Assembly (NCBI GenBank): GCA_014871385.1
Contig: CM026425.1
Span: 18,932,902 to 18,996,901 of the forward strand
Length of the DNA stretch: 64,000 bases
Origin: Ceratodon purpureus
Lineage: Eukaryota; Streptophyta; Bryopsida; Pseudoditrichales; Ditrichaceae
Reading direction: 5' to 3'
Position numbers and translations under genes: made by a program. Each line of letters opens with the position of its first letter. Positions within the stretch are counted from its first letter, which is position 1. Below the pieces are notes generated by a model, which was not told the DNA's origin, did no database searches, and saw only the letters and a list, made by a program, of their open reading frames with translations. Positions 54,658 to 64,000 of the stretch are shown here, piece by piece.

Positions 54658-56078
54658 TCACCCTTACAGTGTGCTGCTGCGCTTCTAAACCCTTATCTTA
54701 TTGACGATGAGGACCTTCACAATGATACTGATGCGATGGCATCGGCGAAGGAGGTCTTGTTTTCGATGGCTCCTCCGACATTGAAGGAAGTGGTCATAGA
54801 AGAGTTCTTTGCTTTTCGTGAAGCTTATCCTCCGTTTCGTGATGTACGTGACTCCTCTAAGTCACAATTGCCGCCTTCTGGTTGGTGGGATATATACGGA
54901 TCCGCTGGTAAATTCATTTCCCCAATTGCAAAATGGATTTTAGCTCAGCCCCTGTCTTCTTCTTCATGCGAGCGGAATTGGAGTAGCTACTCCTTTGTCC
55001 ACGACAGGAAGCGAAACCGTTTACTTCCGGAAAGGGCTAATGACCTCGTGTTTGTGTATACTAATTCCAAGATAATTTCCCAGTCCAAGTTGAGTGCCTT
55101 AGGGAGGTTCTATGGGGAGTTGGAGGGGAAGGAGGATCCAAGGCCGTGGAAACCGAGGACGTTGACTACTCTAGTGAGTCTGATATTGATGTACCCTTCG
55201 ACGATCTATCAATTGACCCCTCCATTGACAACCCAGTTGACGACCTCGAGGTTTCACCGAAAGGAAAATCCCGTTGTTCTCCTGCGCCGATGGAGCGTGC
55301 TTTCGAGTATGATGATGTCCAAGAAGAAGGTACCAACGAGGAGGATACGATTCATCTTGCCTCTTTTCTGAATGGAGACGGTTTATTAAACAGTGATAAG
55401 ATTCTGCGGGGAGGATCCTCTCATACTACCGTGGATTTGGTCGTACCAAAGAAAGAGGAAGACCCCACCTTTGATACTTCTAAGGTTGTTTCTCCAAATT
55501 TCAACCGCTTGAAGGAGGAAATGGTTCCACCCACTACAAAGGAGGATGTGCCCGTACCCGTATGGGGTGCATCTCGGACATTGTTTGGAACTGCAAAGAC
55601 TAGGGTCCAAGTTGGTGGGTTTGAATCGTCCACGAGGTTGGTTGAGTTGTCTAAAAAAATGAAGGCAGATGCTAAGGCTGCTGAAGTAGCGGAGAAATGT
55701 AGGAAGAGATTGGTCCGAACCCGACAAGCGGACCCGGGCATCCTCTCTACTGATGACGGACTTCCAATTGGGCATCTCTTTGGGCTGAAGTTGGCTTTGG
55801 GAAAACCGGACATATTTCCTGAAAAACCCCCTGCTAGAGCCACGTCCAAGCGGAAGGCTGTAGACAAGACTCAGAAGGTGCTGGCTTTCAATCCTAGGAA
55901 GCCAAAAACTCCTTTGGATGACCCGAATGGCCCAAAGAAATTCCTGAATCCATTCGAGTCAAAGAAGAAGTCTAAGGCGAGGGTGAAGAAGGTACGCGAG
56001 AGCGATGGCGATGACGAATACGATTCTTCCGGTCCTAGTGGGGCCGAAGTGAAGGACGACAGCGATTATGTGGCCTGA

Positions 56079-56445
56079 TTGCGCACGATAGTTAGAAGGC
56101 AGCATTTCCAGTGCACCACCCTAGAATGCCACTCTTTTATGAATGTCCATTTCTAGAAACCATTATCATATCATATACATTTAACTTTTAAGCAGTGGTG
56201 CTTGCCTCCTCAATATTGTCCTCCACGTTGTGTACTTATGTTTACTTTGATTGTACTTCTCGCAATTTCTTTCTTGTAATGAATGTAGAAAATCTACATA
56301 TGAAGTTCGATGCATCTAAGTACTAACAATCATTTCAACACAAATGCAACTCCGAGAAAACATAAATGAAATTGTATTAAAACCAGAGGTAATTTTTGCA
56401 AGTACATATAGAGGTAGAGTAAAGTCCATACACCCGGCTACGCAA

Positions 56446-56510
<65 letters not shown>

Positions 56511-56590
56511 CTCTAAATACGACTATCACCCAGTGTATTGTCACATTAACCGAAGTAATGCGGGTACCATGTCCAACGTAAATACTGTAC
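56079..56590. other. Gap between the convergent genes of unit 2
   Basis: AT-rich, non-coding; expected to hold both 3' ends. It contains the (TA)n run listed separately. Confidence 0.6.
56449..56508. repeat. (AT)30 microsatellite
   Basis: Sixty bases of uninterrupted AT dinucleotides between the two convergent genes of unit 2. It is able to extrude as a cruciform. Confidence 0.97.
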
Positions 56591-59500
56591 TCAACGTCCA
56601 TTGTTTGCATTTGACCTCCGAGTTTGGCGTCGCTGGCTTGGATGTGTAATCGTACCCCCCGATCGATATTCTTCTTCCACGCGTTCCAAAGAACGATAAT
56701 TATCTTCCCCCCATTCGGGGTCATCTTCATAAGGGGCGTCCCGATTGCGCTTCTTGGAATTCTTCCCGTCCCACAACTCCTTTGCCTTCTCAATCTTGGC
56801 TACTGTTTCTTGCACAATCTTCTCAATCCTATTGCGTGACTAACGAGAGGAATTATCCTCCGCACGAAGTGCCCTTCTCCAGTGGCAAACTATTTTCTGA
56901 AGAGCATCGTCAGACTTCTTAATGATCACCCAGTAGTCTAGGTCCGAATATTTGAAGGATTCCTCTGTAAAAGTGCGACGATGCTGAATGGCTTCTTCTA
57001 GTTTGGCCAATACAAGTGCCCTCCCAACCGGGGTTCTGTCATACATCTTGTACTCATCAAGTTGGCCATAGTCCCGTTCTACTTCTCTTCTCTTACCGTC
57101 GGCATCGACCACAACTTCCGGTTTTGGAAACCGGAAGAAGCGATTGCCATGTATACTCCAATGTCCACCGAAGTTCCTACAAAAAAATTCTCGCTCCTTG
57201 GCATCTGGAATTTCACGTGCCCTCATCTCCACCTCATAGTCGTGGGTCATCCATGAAAGATCGTCCAATTCGGCATTGCCAGCCGTAGATAGTTGGTGAG
57301 TCATTGTCTCCGGGTTCCAAGCAAGTGATTTGCCCCAATCATAATAATTCAGCTCTTTCTTAGGTAGTTGGTCTAGTGGTAAATTCCACCGATCAAACTC
57401 ATGCCCAGGCGGCATCACGTGTTGTAGTCCCAGCATCTTGTAAAACTAATTGGGGAACGACACATAACACACTGTTTGTTGTTTAAAGCAGCCTTCGCGA
57501 TGCAGGTTATGTGGAACTTGTGATTACAATTTCCTATCTCAAAGGCCCCTTCCGGCCCAAAATATTGTTGACAAATGGGACACGTCTCCTTCGAATATTC
57601 CTCCGACGGTTTGCGGGTATGGATAACCACACGTTTCGATTCATCCAAATGAGATGATAGTACATCGTACGGCATCCACCCCTCCTCGACCTCTAGCGCC
57701 CAGTCAATGACCCCTTCTTTATTTTTGGAACTATGTAATGTGCGCTCCATCATTCCTCCTACATCGCGCCATATCGTGATTTTTGTAGCATCCTCGCCGC
57801 CCTTGGCTACTGCCTCGTTATACTTCTGTAAAGATGATTGGATAGCTTCTTCGACATCCATGGAAGTAATTGCACATTTCTTCATATCCTGTTGTGCTCT
57901 AGAGACTATTGTCTCCTTATCTCGTAGTTTGTGGACCCAACCAAGCCATGATAATGCCCTTGTGGAAGATGGTGTATCATCTACCATCTGTATAGTAGTC
58001 TTCAACTTTTCCAGTTCTGTACAGGCCTCGTCTCTTTCCCTTCTAGCCACCTCCAAATCCCGTAAAAGAATGTCTAATTCTTTTGAATCATCCATTGGCC
58101 CTTTTCCTCTATCCTCATGTCTTGGTGTTGCTTGGCTAGAGTCAATGTCCAATGGAACTGGACCAGATGTCCTTTTAGACTTCTGAGACGCCATCCCTTG
58201 TGTGGCCCCATCTCCACTTTTGTTTGAGAATTTGGAAAGGCCGAGGTCATCGGAATCGTCACCATCGCTCAGTACTTCAATGACACAATCCTTTCCTTCC
58301 ACCTTCACCACTTCCTTCTTCACCGTAGGCTTCACTTCGTTTATTTTGTTTTTCTCCTTATCTACCGGGTGGTAGATTTTGCACTCTTCCAATTGTTCAT
58401 AAAAATTCATCTTCACTTTGTCCAACCTTTTTGTCAAACTCTTGATTTGTTGCGTTGCCTCCATTAAATCCTTACTGAGGGCCACGTTCTCTTTGCCTAA
58501 TTTCACACGGTCTTCCAGAAGAGGCTTAATGGAAGATGCCAAAGTCTCAAAGCCGAGGGCACCCTGTATCATGCCCGGAGTGATACTTCCAAATGCATGA
58601 GCCATGTTTATGAGATTTGGTGCCATAGCGCCTAATACGGAAGCCCCTTCTGTCAGGGTGTGTGCAATCTTCAACACATTATGAATTTGTTGCACTTCCT
58701 CCGTGGTTTTTCCTGCATCGTCTCCCTCCGTGGTATTCTCTAAGCCCCCACGCTGTTCATCAGAGGACACCTCCGTCAATTTGATGCTAAAATCTAGTAA
58801 CTCCTTCAATGATTCGTTGTTTGGCATCGACTTCACCAGCTCCATAATCTCCAAAATGGAATGAACTGCATCCTTTGTGCTATCCTCTTCGGTAGGCACT
58901 TGTACTATTGCCAAGGAACTTGGACCATCATCCACTGAACGAGGGTTGGAGCATCCAGCTTCCGCAGCCGTAAGATGTCTTGAACAGTCATTGTCCACCT
59001 CAACTTCCACCTCATCTACGGCTGCCTTGCCCTTTGTATCGTTGGAAGATTTCACCGTGATTCCCAGGTCTGCTCTAAGAATACCAGGGACATTAGTTTC
59101 CATGGCAATGGGGAACATCGTAGCGATCACATTGGCAATGGCAACGGGCTTCTTTTCCTCTGGACGATGCGGAGTTTCATCCTGTAATTTTTTTACTTCA
59201 TTCTTCGGAAAGCTCTTTAGATGTGGCCACTGCCGCTTTCGGAACTTCGCTACGACCTTCTTCGCTTGCAAAGGATCGATCAGATATAAATCCGGAATGT
59301 CTCTTATCATCCATCCAATTTGCAACGGCCTGTCTTTCGTAGTGGGGTACGTACACCAACTAATCTTCCGCTTCAATATTAGCTCCGCATATACCATACT
59401 GCAAATGGTATAATTGAAATGGCCTTTGCTAGGCTTACGTTGCCCAAACATAGTACTCCAGACCTCATATGCTCGATGCAAGAAATGGTCATCCATGCAT

Positions 59501-59754
59501 GACCAGGGCTTGCAGGTAAAACTCCGTGTGTTCAAATCGTGTTCTTCTTGGGGCCACAACTTATCAATGTGATACATCTTCACATACTTCTTGCACTCCT
59601 TGAAAGTCCAGAAAATCTCCCCGACAGATTCCCAGCCTTCTTCCGCTACGATGTTTTTGTTGTCTAGGATCTCCCATGAAAAGTTGTGGCACGTTCCCTT
59701 CGGCCTGTTCTTCTTCCCGGTTCCTCCAATCTCATCATGTTGCGGATCCGCCAT
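56591..59754 (-). pseudogene. Long RING-finger accessory gene of unit 2, slightly interrupted
   Basis: The first 779 codons (59754-57415) are open: an N-terminal domain I do not recognise (FSWEILDNKNIVAEEGWESV, GEIFWTFKECKKYVKMYHID, LQIGWMIRDIPDLYLIDPLQ), a long acidic/helical middle with coiled-coil parts (LLEDRVKLGKENVALSKDLM; LLRDLEVARRERDEACTELE), and a canonical RING-H2 finger at residues 725-765 (57582-57460), spaced C-x2-C-x14-C-x-H-x2-H-x2-C-x10-C-x2-C. Coding character continues to 56591 (EFDRWNLPLDQLPKKELNYY, FCRNFGGHWSIHGNRFFRFP, EKAKELWDGKNSKKRNRDAP), with about two breaks on the way. RING-H2 proteins are usually E3 ligases, which would give this element a tool to modify host or transposase proteins; that is inference. 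It converges on the hAT transposase. Domain order and RING spacing match the gene at 36064-38026. Confidence 0.7.
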
Positions 59755-59980
59755 AGTAACCTCGTTTTAAACATAAACGTTATGGTTTTGTTTTAAAGAA
59801 AACAAGGAGTTGATTAATGACGGTTTACAAAATAACGAATACAGAAAATTCAAAAACTCCCCCCCCAACAATAAAAAAAGACCCCCATCTCCTCACCCCC
59901 ACGTACCAACAAGCTCCCAAGTGAATTGGGAAACTGTAGCAATAGGAGAGGGACTATTGAGGAGAGTGAAGTGAGGAAGA
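59755..59980 (-). promoter_or_regulatory. Leader and likely promoter of the unit 2 RING gene
   Basis: AT-rich leader next to the start codon, then CT-rich sequence (on the gene's strand) adjoining the GC-rich block. No clear TATA box. Confidence 0.45.
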
Positions 59981-60364
59981 GGGAGACGGCCGTCGCCATA
60001 TATGGCGACGGCCCCCAACCCTACGGCCGTCCCCCCGAGCCTAGGGCCGTCGGCCCCCGATCCTACGGCCGCGGCCAATGGCCGTCGTCCCGAACCTGAC
60101 GACGGCCGTTGGGGGCCGTCGGGTCGGGGGCCACGGTGACGGCCGCGGAGGCCCGTGCCTCCGCGGCCGTCCGATCGGGCCATCTCCTCGGCGACGGCCC
60201 TCCGATGGCGGCCGTCCGATCGGGGCCGTCTCCAAGGCGACGGCCATTCGATCACGGCTGCGGTCGAAGGGCCGTCCCCGCGGACGGCCCCTCGCGGAGA
60301 CGGCCCACGGCCGTGGAGACGGCCCACGACCGCGGGGACGAGGCTGTCGCGGCCGCAGGAAACT

Positions 60365-60365
<1 letters not shown>
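59981..60365. repeat. GACGGCCGTC-rich block at the right side of unit 2
   Basis: The block is dense in GACGGCC, GGCCGTC and GGCGACGG words, the same vocabulary as the left block at 39501-39895. It contains a perfect 26-bp palindrome at 59988-60013 (GGCCGTCGCCATA and its inverse). The pair of blocks brackets the hAT gene and the RING gene, which supports reading 39.5-60.4 kb as one composite unit, although matching termini were not found. Confidence 0.7.

Positions 60366-60407
<42 letters not shown>
60366..60407. repeat. Homopolymer of 42 C
   Basis: It directly abuts the GC-rich block on one side and T6AAATAC on the other. Its length is probably unreliable in the assembly. Confidence 0.9.
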
Positions 60408-63110
60408 TTTTTTAAATACAAAATGATAAAAACATATAATGCTACATCTTCCGACCACATATTAAACTAAACCTGTTAATTTCTTTCACCAATTAAAATC
60501 AGAACAGCAGTTAATGTTGACATGAATTAAAAGACTTCATGGTATGCAAAGCATCTAAATTCTTCAACGAGTCATTATTCCGTACACTCCACCCAAGTTA
60601 ATGTATGTGTCATTTATTCGAATCATTCTTTCTGTTATTTCTATCGTACGTATTTCATGTTGTCTACCATCGCACTCCAGAAGTTCTTTGCAGAAATCGA
60701 ACTCATCTAAACCCGTTTCAGAAATTGTAATCTTAATAGTTCTCCGTCTTCTTATTCTCCGCTTTGAATTTTTTTTTTTAAATACATAAATACTTCTATT
60801 ATACTTTCATTAAACGGCTTCATATTCTCAATTTAATTCGGGTTACCATCTCTTTATGTACTTTTAACGTTCCTCCCTCTATACAATTTCCACTCTCGAA
60901 TATGGTTTTCATTTACTTCTTCTTTATTTTCCTCTATGTTTTTTCCCCCCTAGTTTATGCCCTTTTTTTAACGTCTAATTTGTCTAATCTACCACGGCAA
61001 CCCTCGAAGCTCCATAAATGTCACTGTTGAATTTCTTCCTTTTATATCGTTTCGAACGTTCCTATTTCGATTTATTTCCTCCATGACCCATGTTAAAGTA
61101 TATTTTACTAATTCGACCACTATTCCACCATTTTACTAATTCTACCCTACTGCTTTAGTTTTAAATTATATTTTACTAGATGTACCCTAGTGCTTTAGTT
61201 TTTATTGACTACTGTACCCCTCTTTCATATATACGTTTTGAACTCTCCATGTATCACTACATCATGGCCGTCGTCTATTTCTTTTAATAATTATAATTTC
61301 GATACTTTCCCTCTCTAACTCTATTTTTTTCGTCTATTATTTCGATGGTTCACTCATTTGTTTACTTATGAATATACTTCTACTTCACAGTCTTCCCCAA
61401 GTGTAGCGATACATTATTTCTTAATATTACACCCGTCGTCGTTATAGTTCTAATATTCATATCCGTCCTCAACCTTCTTATTCTTTGTGTTGTTCATTAA
61501 TTTAATTACTTACTATTTAGAAACAATACCACCCCACTAAACATCTTTCATCAGTATTTTTAGTATTCCAATAATATATATATTTCTAAAATTATGTCCC
61601 GTCAATATACGTTTTCGTGTAATAATTTTATTTCCGTACTTGTAGCTCCAAGTATTTCACGTCGTGACTTTTTAATTTTTCCTTGGTACACTATAGTCTA
61701 TGTGTCTCTATGAATTATCGTGTTTGTTTAATTTTCTCATTGTGTCATTAGTAAGTGATTACTTTTGTACGTATATACTATACATTGTACAAGTTGGAAT
61801 CCAATTCCATATTTATATTTACGTTAAAGTGTATATGAATAAACATATATTCCTATAGTATATAATGTAAATGTCTTACCTAATTTATTTATTACTTCAT
61901 AAAAGTTACAACTCAATTCTGGGCGTGAGAGACTAGAATTGTTTATAAAAACAATGATTTCAATTTTAGTCGTTCACAAATTGGCATTATTCAGTGACGA
62001 TTGAATGTTTTGTGTTTTTGTTTTGTTATTTACTATTATCCCTTTCTCATCTCATAATGTGAGCTAGTAATTTTTTTTTTATAATGTTAACAAAGTACTA
62101 AGGTATGGGAGTGTGTAAAATAAAAGACATAAAAGTGCAAGGAGAGTTTTTATATTTCATATAACTCTAAACTAGGCATGAGAAATTAGAATTGGACCAT
62201 TGGTTATGAAAACAATGATTTGAGTTTTATTCCTCCCATGAATTCCATTATTCCAAGAGAATTGAATGTTTTTTTTTTGTTTTTTTAATTTATTTTTATC
62301 TCCGGTTTCTCTCATAATCTAAACTACTATTTATGTTTTTATTTTTGATTTTATCAAAATACTAAAGCACGGGAGTATGTAAAATTAAAGAAATAAAACT
62401 AAGGTAAATCATTCCATAAAAAAATTAGAGTCAAAGAATCTATAGAAAAAATTTCATTGTGTACCACTATTCGAGAAGAAAATGGATCTATATTTCTAAG
62501 AGATTTATGAAACGGTAAACCGGTAAAATATAAATGCAAATCTCTTAACCATGTAAACGTAAGTTGCACAGCATGAAAAACCAAGTGTGTACATGAATTT
62601 ATGCGTTGAATTACTTTTAATGCATTTTCTCCGCGATGTTCCTTTTATCATCTCGTTGTTGACATTTACTCTTTTGATCCGTTATTATAAAATGTTAATT
62701 CATTACCATATGCTAAAACATGAATAACTTGGTTTCTTTAAATGAAAATTGGTAAAAACTGTTTTAATATACCCACAATGTTTACGGTTCTTTCCATTCA
62801 ATAGGATATATATTCTTCTTCATAAAAGTGTTCACATTATTTGTAGATCCTAGGGTATTATCCACCCCCAAAGAACCAAAATATCACATAGTTCATTGGA
62901 TCCCAATTTTAAACGTCGACCCCACCTCCCCGATGACAGGATCTTCAGGACATTCCCCACAATATCCGGGATATGTCTGAATTTTCCATTTGGGGGAGAT
63001 ACGCTGTCCAAACAATCCCAAGTGGGATTGTTTGAGACGAGAAGGAGGGAGGAGAGTAGGGGAGGAGAGGGGCGGAGGAGAGGAGAGAAAACACAAGGGG
63101 AGGGGTGTTC
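60408..63110. other. AT-rich intergenic DNA, no gene seen
   Basis: Only short open frames (up to about 62 codons). Two partly similar stretches, CATGAGAAATTAGAATTGG... at 62175 and CGTGAGAGACTAGAATTG at 61923, both followed by AAAACAATGATTT, suggest an old local duplication with a period of about 250 bp. Confidence 0.55.
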
Positions 63111-63114
63111 CTTC

Positions 63115-63690
63115 GACCCTTCCCCCCCCCCCCGGCCGTCCCCGGGGACGGCCGTCGGATCTTCTCCGCCAAGAAGATCCTACGGCTGCGGACGACATCC
63201 GTCCACGCGGGGACGGCCGTGGCCGACCCCGCGTGGACGGCCGCGGCCGACACCGCGGTCGTAGCTCCCCGACCCCGGGGTCAGCCGCGGCCGTCCCCGA
63301 GGACGGCCACGGCCGACCCCGCGGTCGGAGGGGCCGTCCGCGGGGTGGCCCACAGCCGTCACCGCGTGTTGGGCCGCGGCCGACCCCGGGGACGACCGTG
63401 GCCCAACCCGCGGTCGAAGGTCCGTTGTACGTGGACGGCCGTTGCTGTCTACGCGGTCGCACCCCCCGACCGCGGGGTGGAGCACGGCCGTCCCCGCGGT
63501 TGGCCGCGGCCGACCACGCGGACGGCCGTCCACGTGGTCGGCCGTCCCGACCGCGGGGCGGCGGTCCACCTACGCATCCTTTGGTGAGCGGTCGCGGCCG
63601 CGATCCTGGACGGCCGCGACCGGTCCCGCGACGGACCAGTTATAGCCGTTGGATTCTCCATTCCCCGAGATCCAACAGCCGTAGGGGGGC
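63115..63690. repeat. Third GACGGCCGT-rich block, probable 5' end of another unit
   Basis: ACGGCCGT, GCGGCCG and GACCGCGG words follow each other with little else between for over 500 bp. The words are those of the blocks at 39.5 and 60 kb. A TATA-like box follows directly, as at 39987. Long open frames across this block are composition artefacts. Confidence 0.7.
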
Positions 63691-63730
63691 CGTCGTTTGA
63701 CCTAACTAGCTGTCTAGGGGTTCGAGCCAG

Positions 63731-63739
63731 CATAAAAGG
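63731..63739 (+). promoter_or_regulatory. TATA-like box at the right window edge
   Basis: CATAAAAGG lies just downstream of the third GC-rich block, reproducing the block-then-TATA layout at 39.5-40.0 kb. The gene it would serve lies beyond the window. The 62-codon frame at 63782-63970 is hydrophobic and cannot be supported as a gene. Confidence 0.45.
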
Positions 63740-64000
63740 CTGGCCCTGCATCCTTTTTCTTCACTTGGGTGCTCGTGCTACATGTGCTGGATTTACTTCA
63801 GCTCAGTTGCGTTCCTCCAAGCTTTTTCTACTTCCCCATGGGTTATCGTGGGATTGTGTTTAGGGTTGTCAGCACCGTTTGTTGGTTATTATGAAACCAA
63901 CAAAATAGTGCTTCATACGTACGGTTTTTTGGCAGGAGTTCTGGGTTTTGTTTTAGTCCTTATGCACTAGATATATACGAGATTAAATCAACTTTTATAC

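Larger units (their letters stand above)
40199..56078 (+). pseudogene. hAT transposase (BED finger, DUF659, hAT dimerisation), split by a Gypsy element
   Basis: The 5' part (40199-41761) has a BED-type finger (QCMLCKNTFAKRIERMLSHL), a probable 51-bp intron at 40358-40408, then the DUF659/hAT core: FYENSISFNVAQSASF, GGTSALDGWTSV, QVCYDNAPVMLNAG, FVQGCAAHAMDLLLEDW and TRFASHYIMILRLL. The 3' part (54653 onward) has the hAT dimerisation block (PPSGWWDIYGSAGKFISPIA, SSSSCERNWSSYSFVHDRKR, RNRLLPERANDLVFVYTN) and then an acidic, lysine-rich tail to 56078. Without the insertion and one TCAAA copy the frame runs on. Independent damage is visible: in-frame stops at 41417 (TGA) and 41450 (TAG), and a frame change near 55140. 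The gene was therefore probably dead or dying apart from the insertion. It converges on the RING gene at 56591-59754. Confidence 0.85.

Noticed and set aside
60041-60460. Overlapping open frames on both strands in the GC-rich block (also 39464-39978 and 62893-63700)
   Set aside because: CpG-rich repeats contain few stop codons. The predicted proteins are R/P/G runs.
63719-63735. GGGGTTCGAGCC resembling a tRNA B box
   Set aside because: No A box or cloverleaf can be formed around it.

Overview
The window looks like nuclear DNA of a green plant, most likely a charophyte alga or another early-diverging, transposon-rich lineage (Chara-like is my guess, not a demonstrated identification). The reasons are GT-AG introns throughout, one complete intron-rich cereblon (CRBN) gene, Ty3/Gypsy-type LTR elements, and hAT and Mutator-like DNA transposons. 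CRBN (12464-16889, +, 12 exons) is the only gene I can confidently assign to the host. Its twelve exons join in consistent phase to 679 codons and carry the LON, helical and CULT parts of a CRL4 substrate receptor, including the three tryptophans of the thalidomide/degron pocket. Almost everything else with coding character belongs to mobile DNA.

Layout from left to right. 1-2.8 kb: a Mutator-like transposase gene (-, running off the left edge) in DNA saturated with GTCTCG/CGAGAC. 2876-8157: a structurally complete hAT transposon with 15-bp terminal repeats and a TTGGTGGC target duplication. 9.8-10.4 kb: a TTAA-flanked piggyBac-like MITE. 12.5-16.9 kb: CRBN. 17.4-17.8 kb: an inverted-repeat MITE. 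18-21.5 kb: AT-rich DNA with no gene seen. 21.6-29.1 kb: a decayed LTR element that has gag and protease but no visible reverse transcriptase or integrase. 31.1-32.0 kb: a second TTAA-flanked MITE. 33.6-38.0 kb: an unrecognised convergent gene pair (unit 1). 39.5-60.4 kb: a second unit (unit 2) with a DUF659-type hAT transposase (+) facing a long RING-finger gene (-). The hAT gene of unit 2 is split by a 12.9-kb, very young Ty3/Gypsy element on the minus strand, whose 3.5-kb LTRs each carry a 621-codon gene region. 63.1-64 kb: what looks like the start of a third unit.

Two threads deserve attention. First, most of the mobile elements are saturated with their own short motif: GTCTCG in the Mutator-like element, GACCAG in the gag-protease element, GCTGCCA in unit 1, GGCGACGGCC/ACGGCCGT in the ends of unit 2, and CCGG in the Gypsy element. 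Where boundaries are clear, the enrichment stops at the element edge. Second, several of these elements carry an extra, non-transposase gene: two coiled-coil proteins with a RING finger of almost identical spacing in units 1 and 2, the LTR-borne protein in the Gypsy element, and E/Q-rich reading frames in the gag-protease element. The combination recalls the anti-silencing VANC proteins and their accumulated target motifs in Arabidopsis VANDAL transposons. That link is inference only. Counts were made by eye and no database search was possible.
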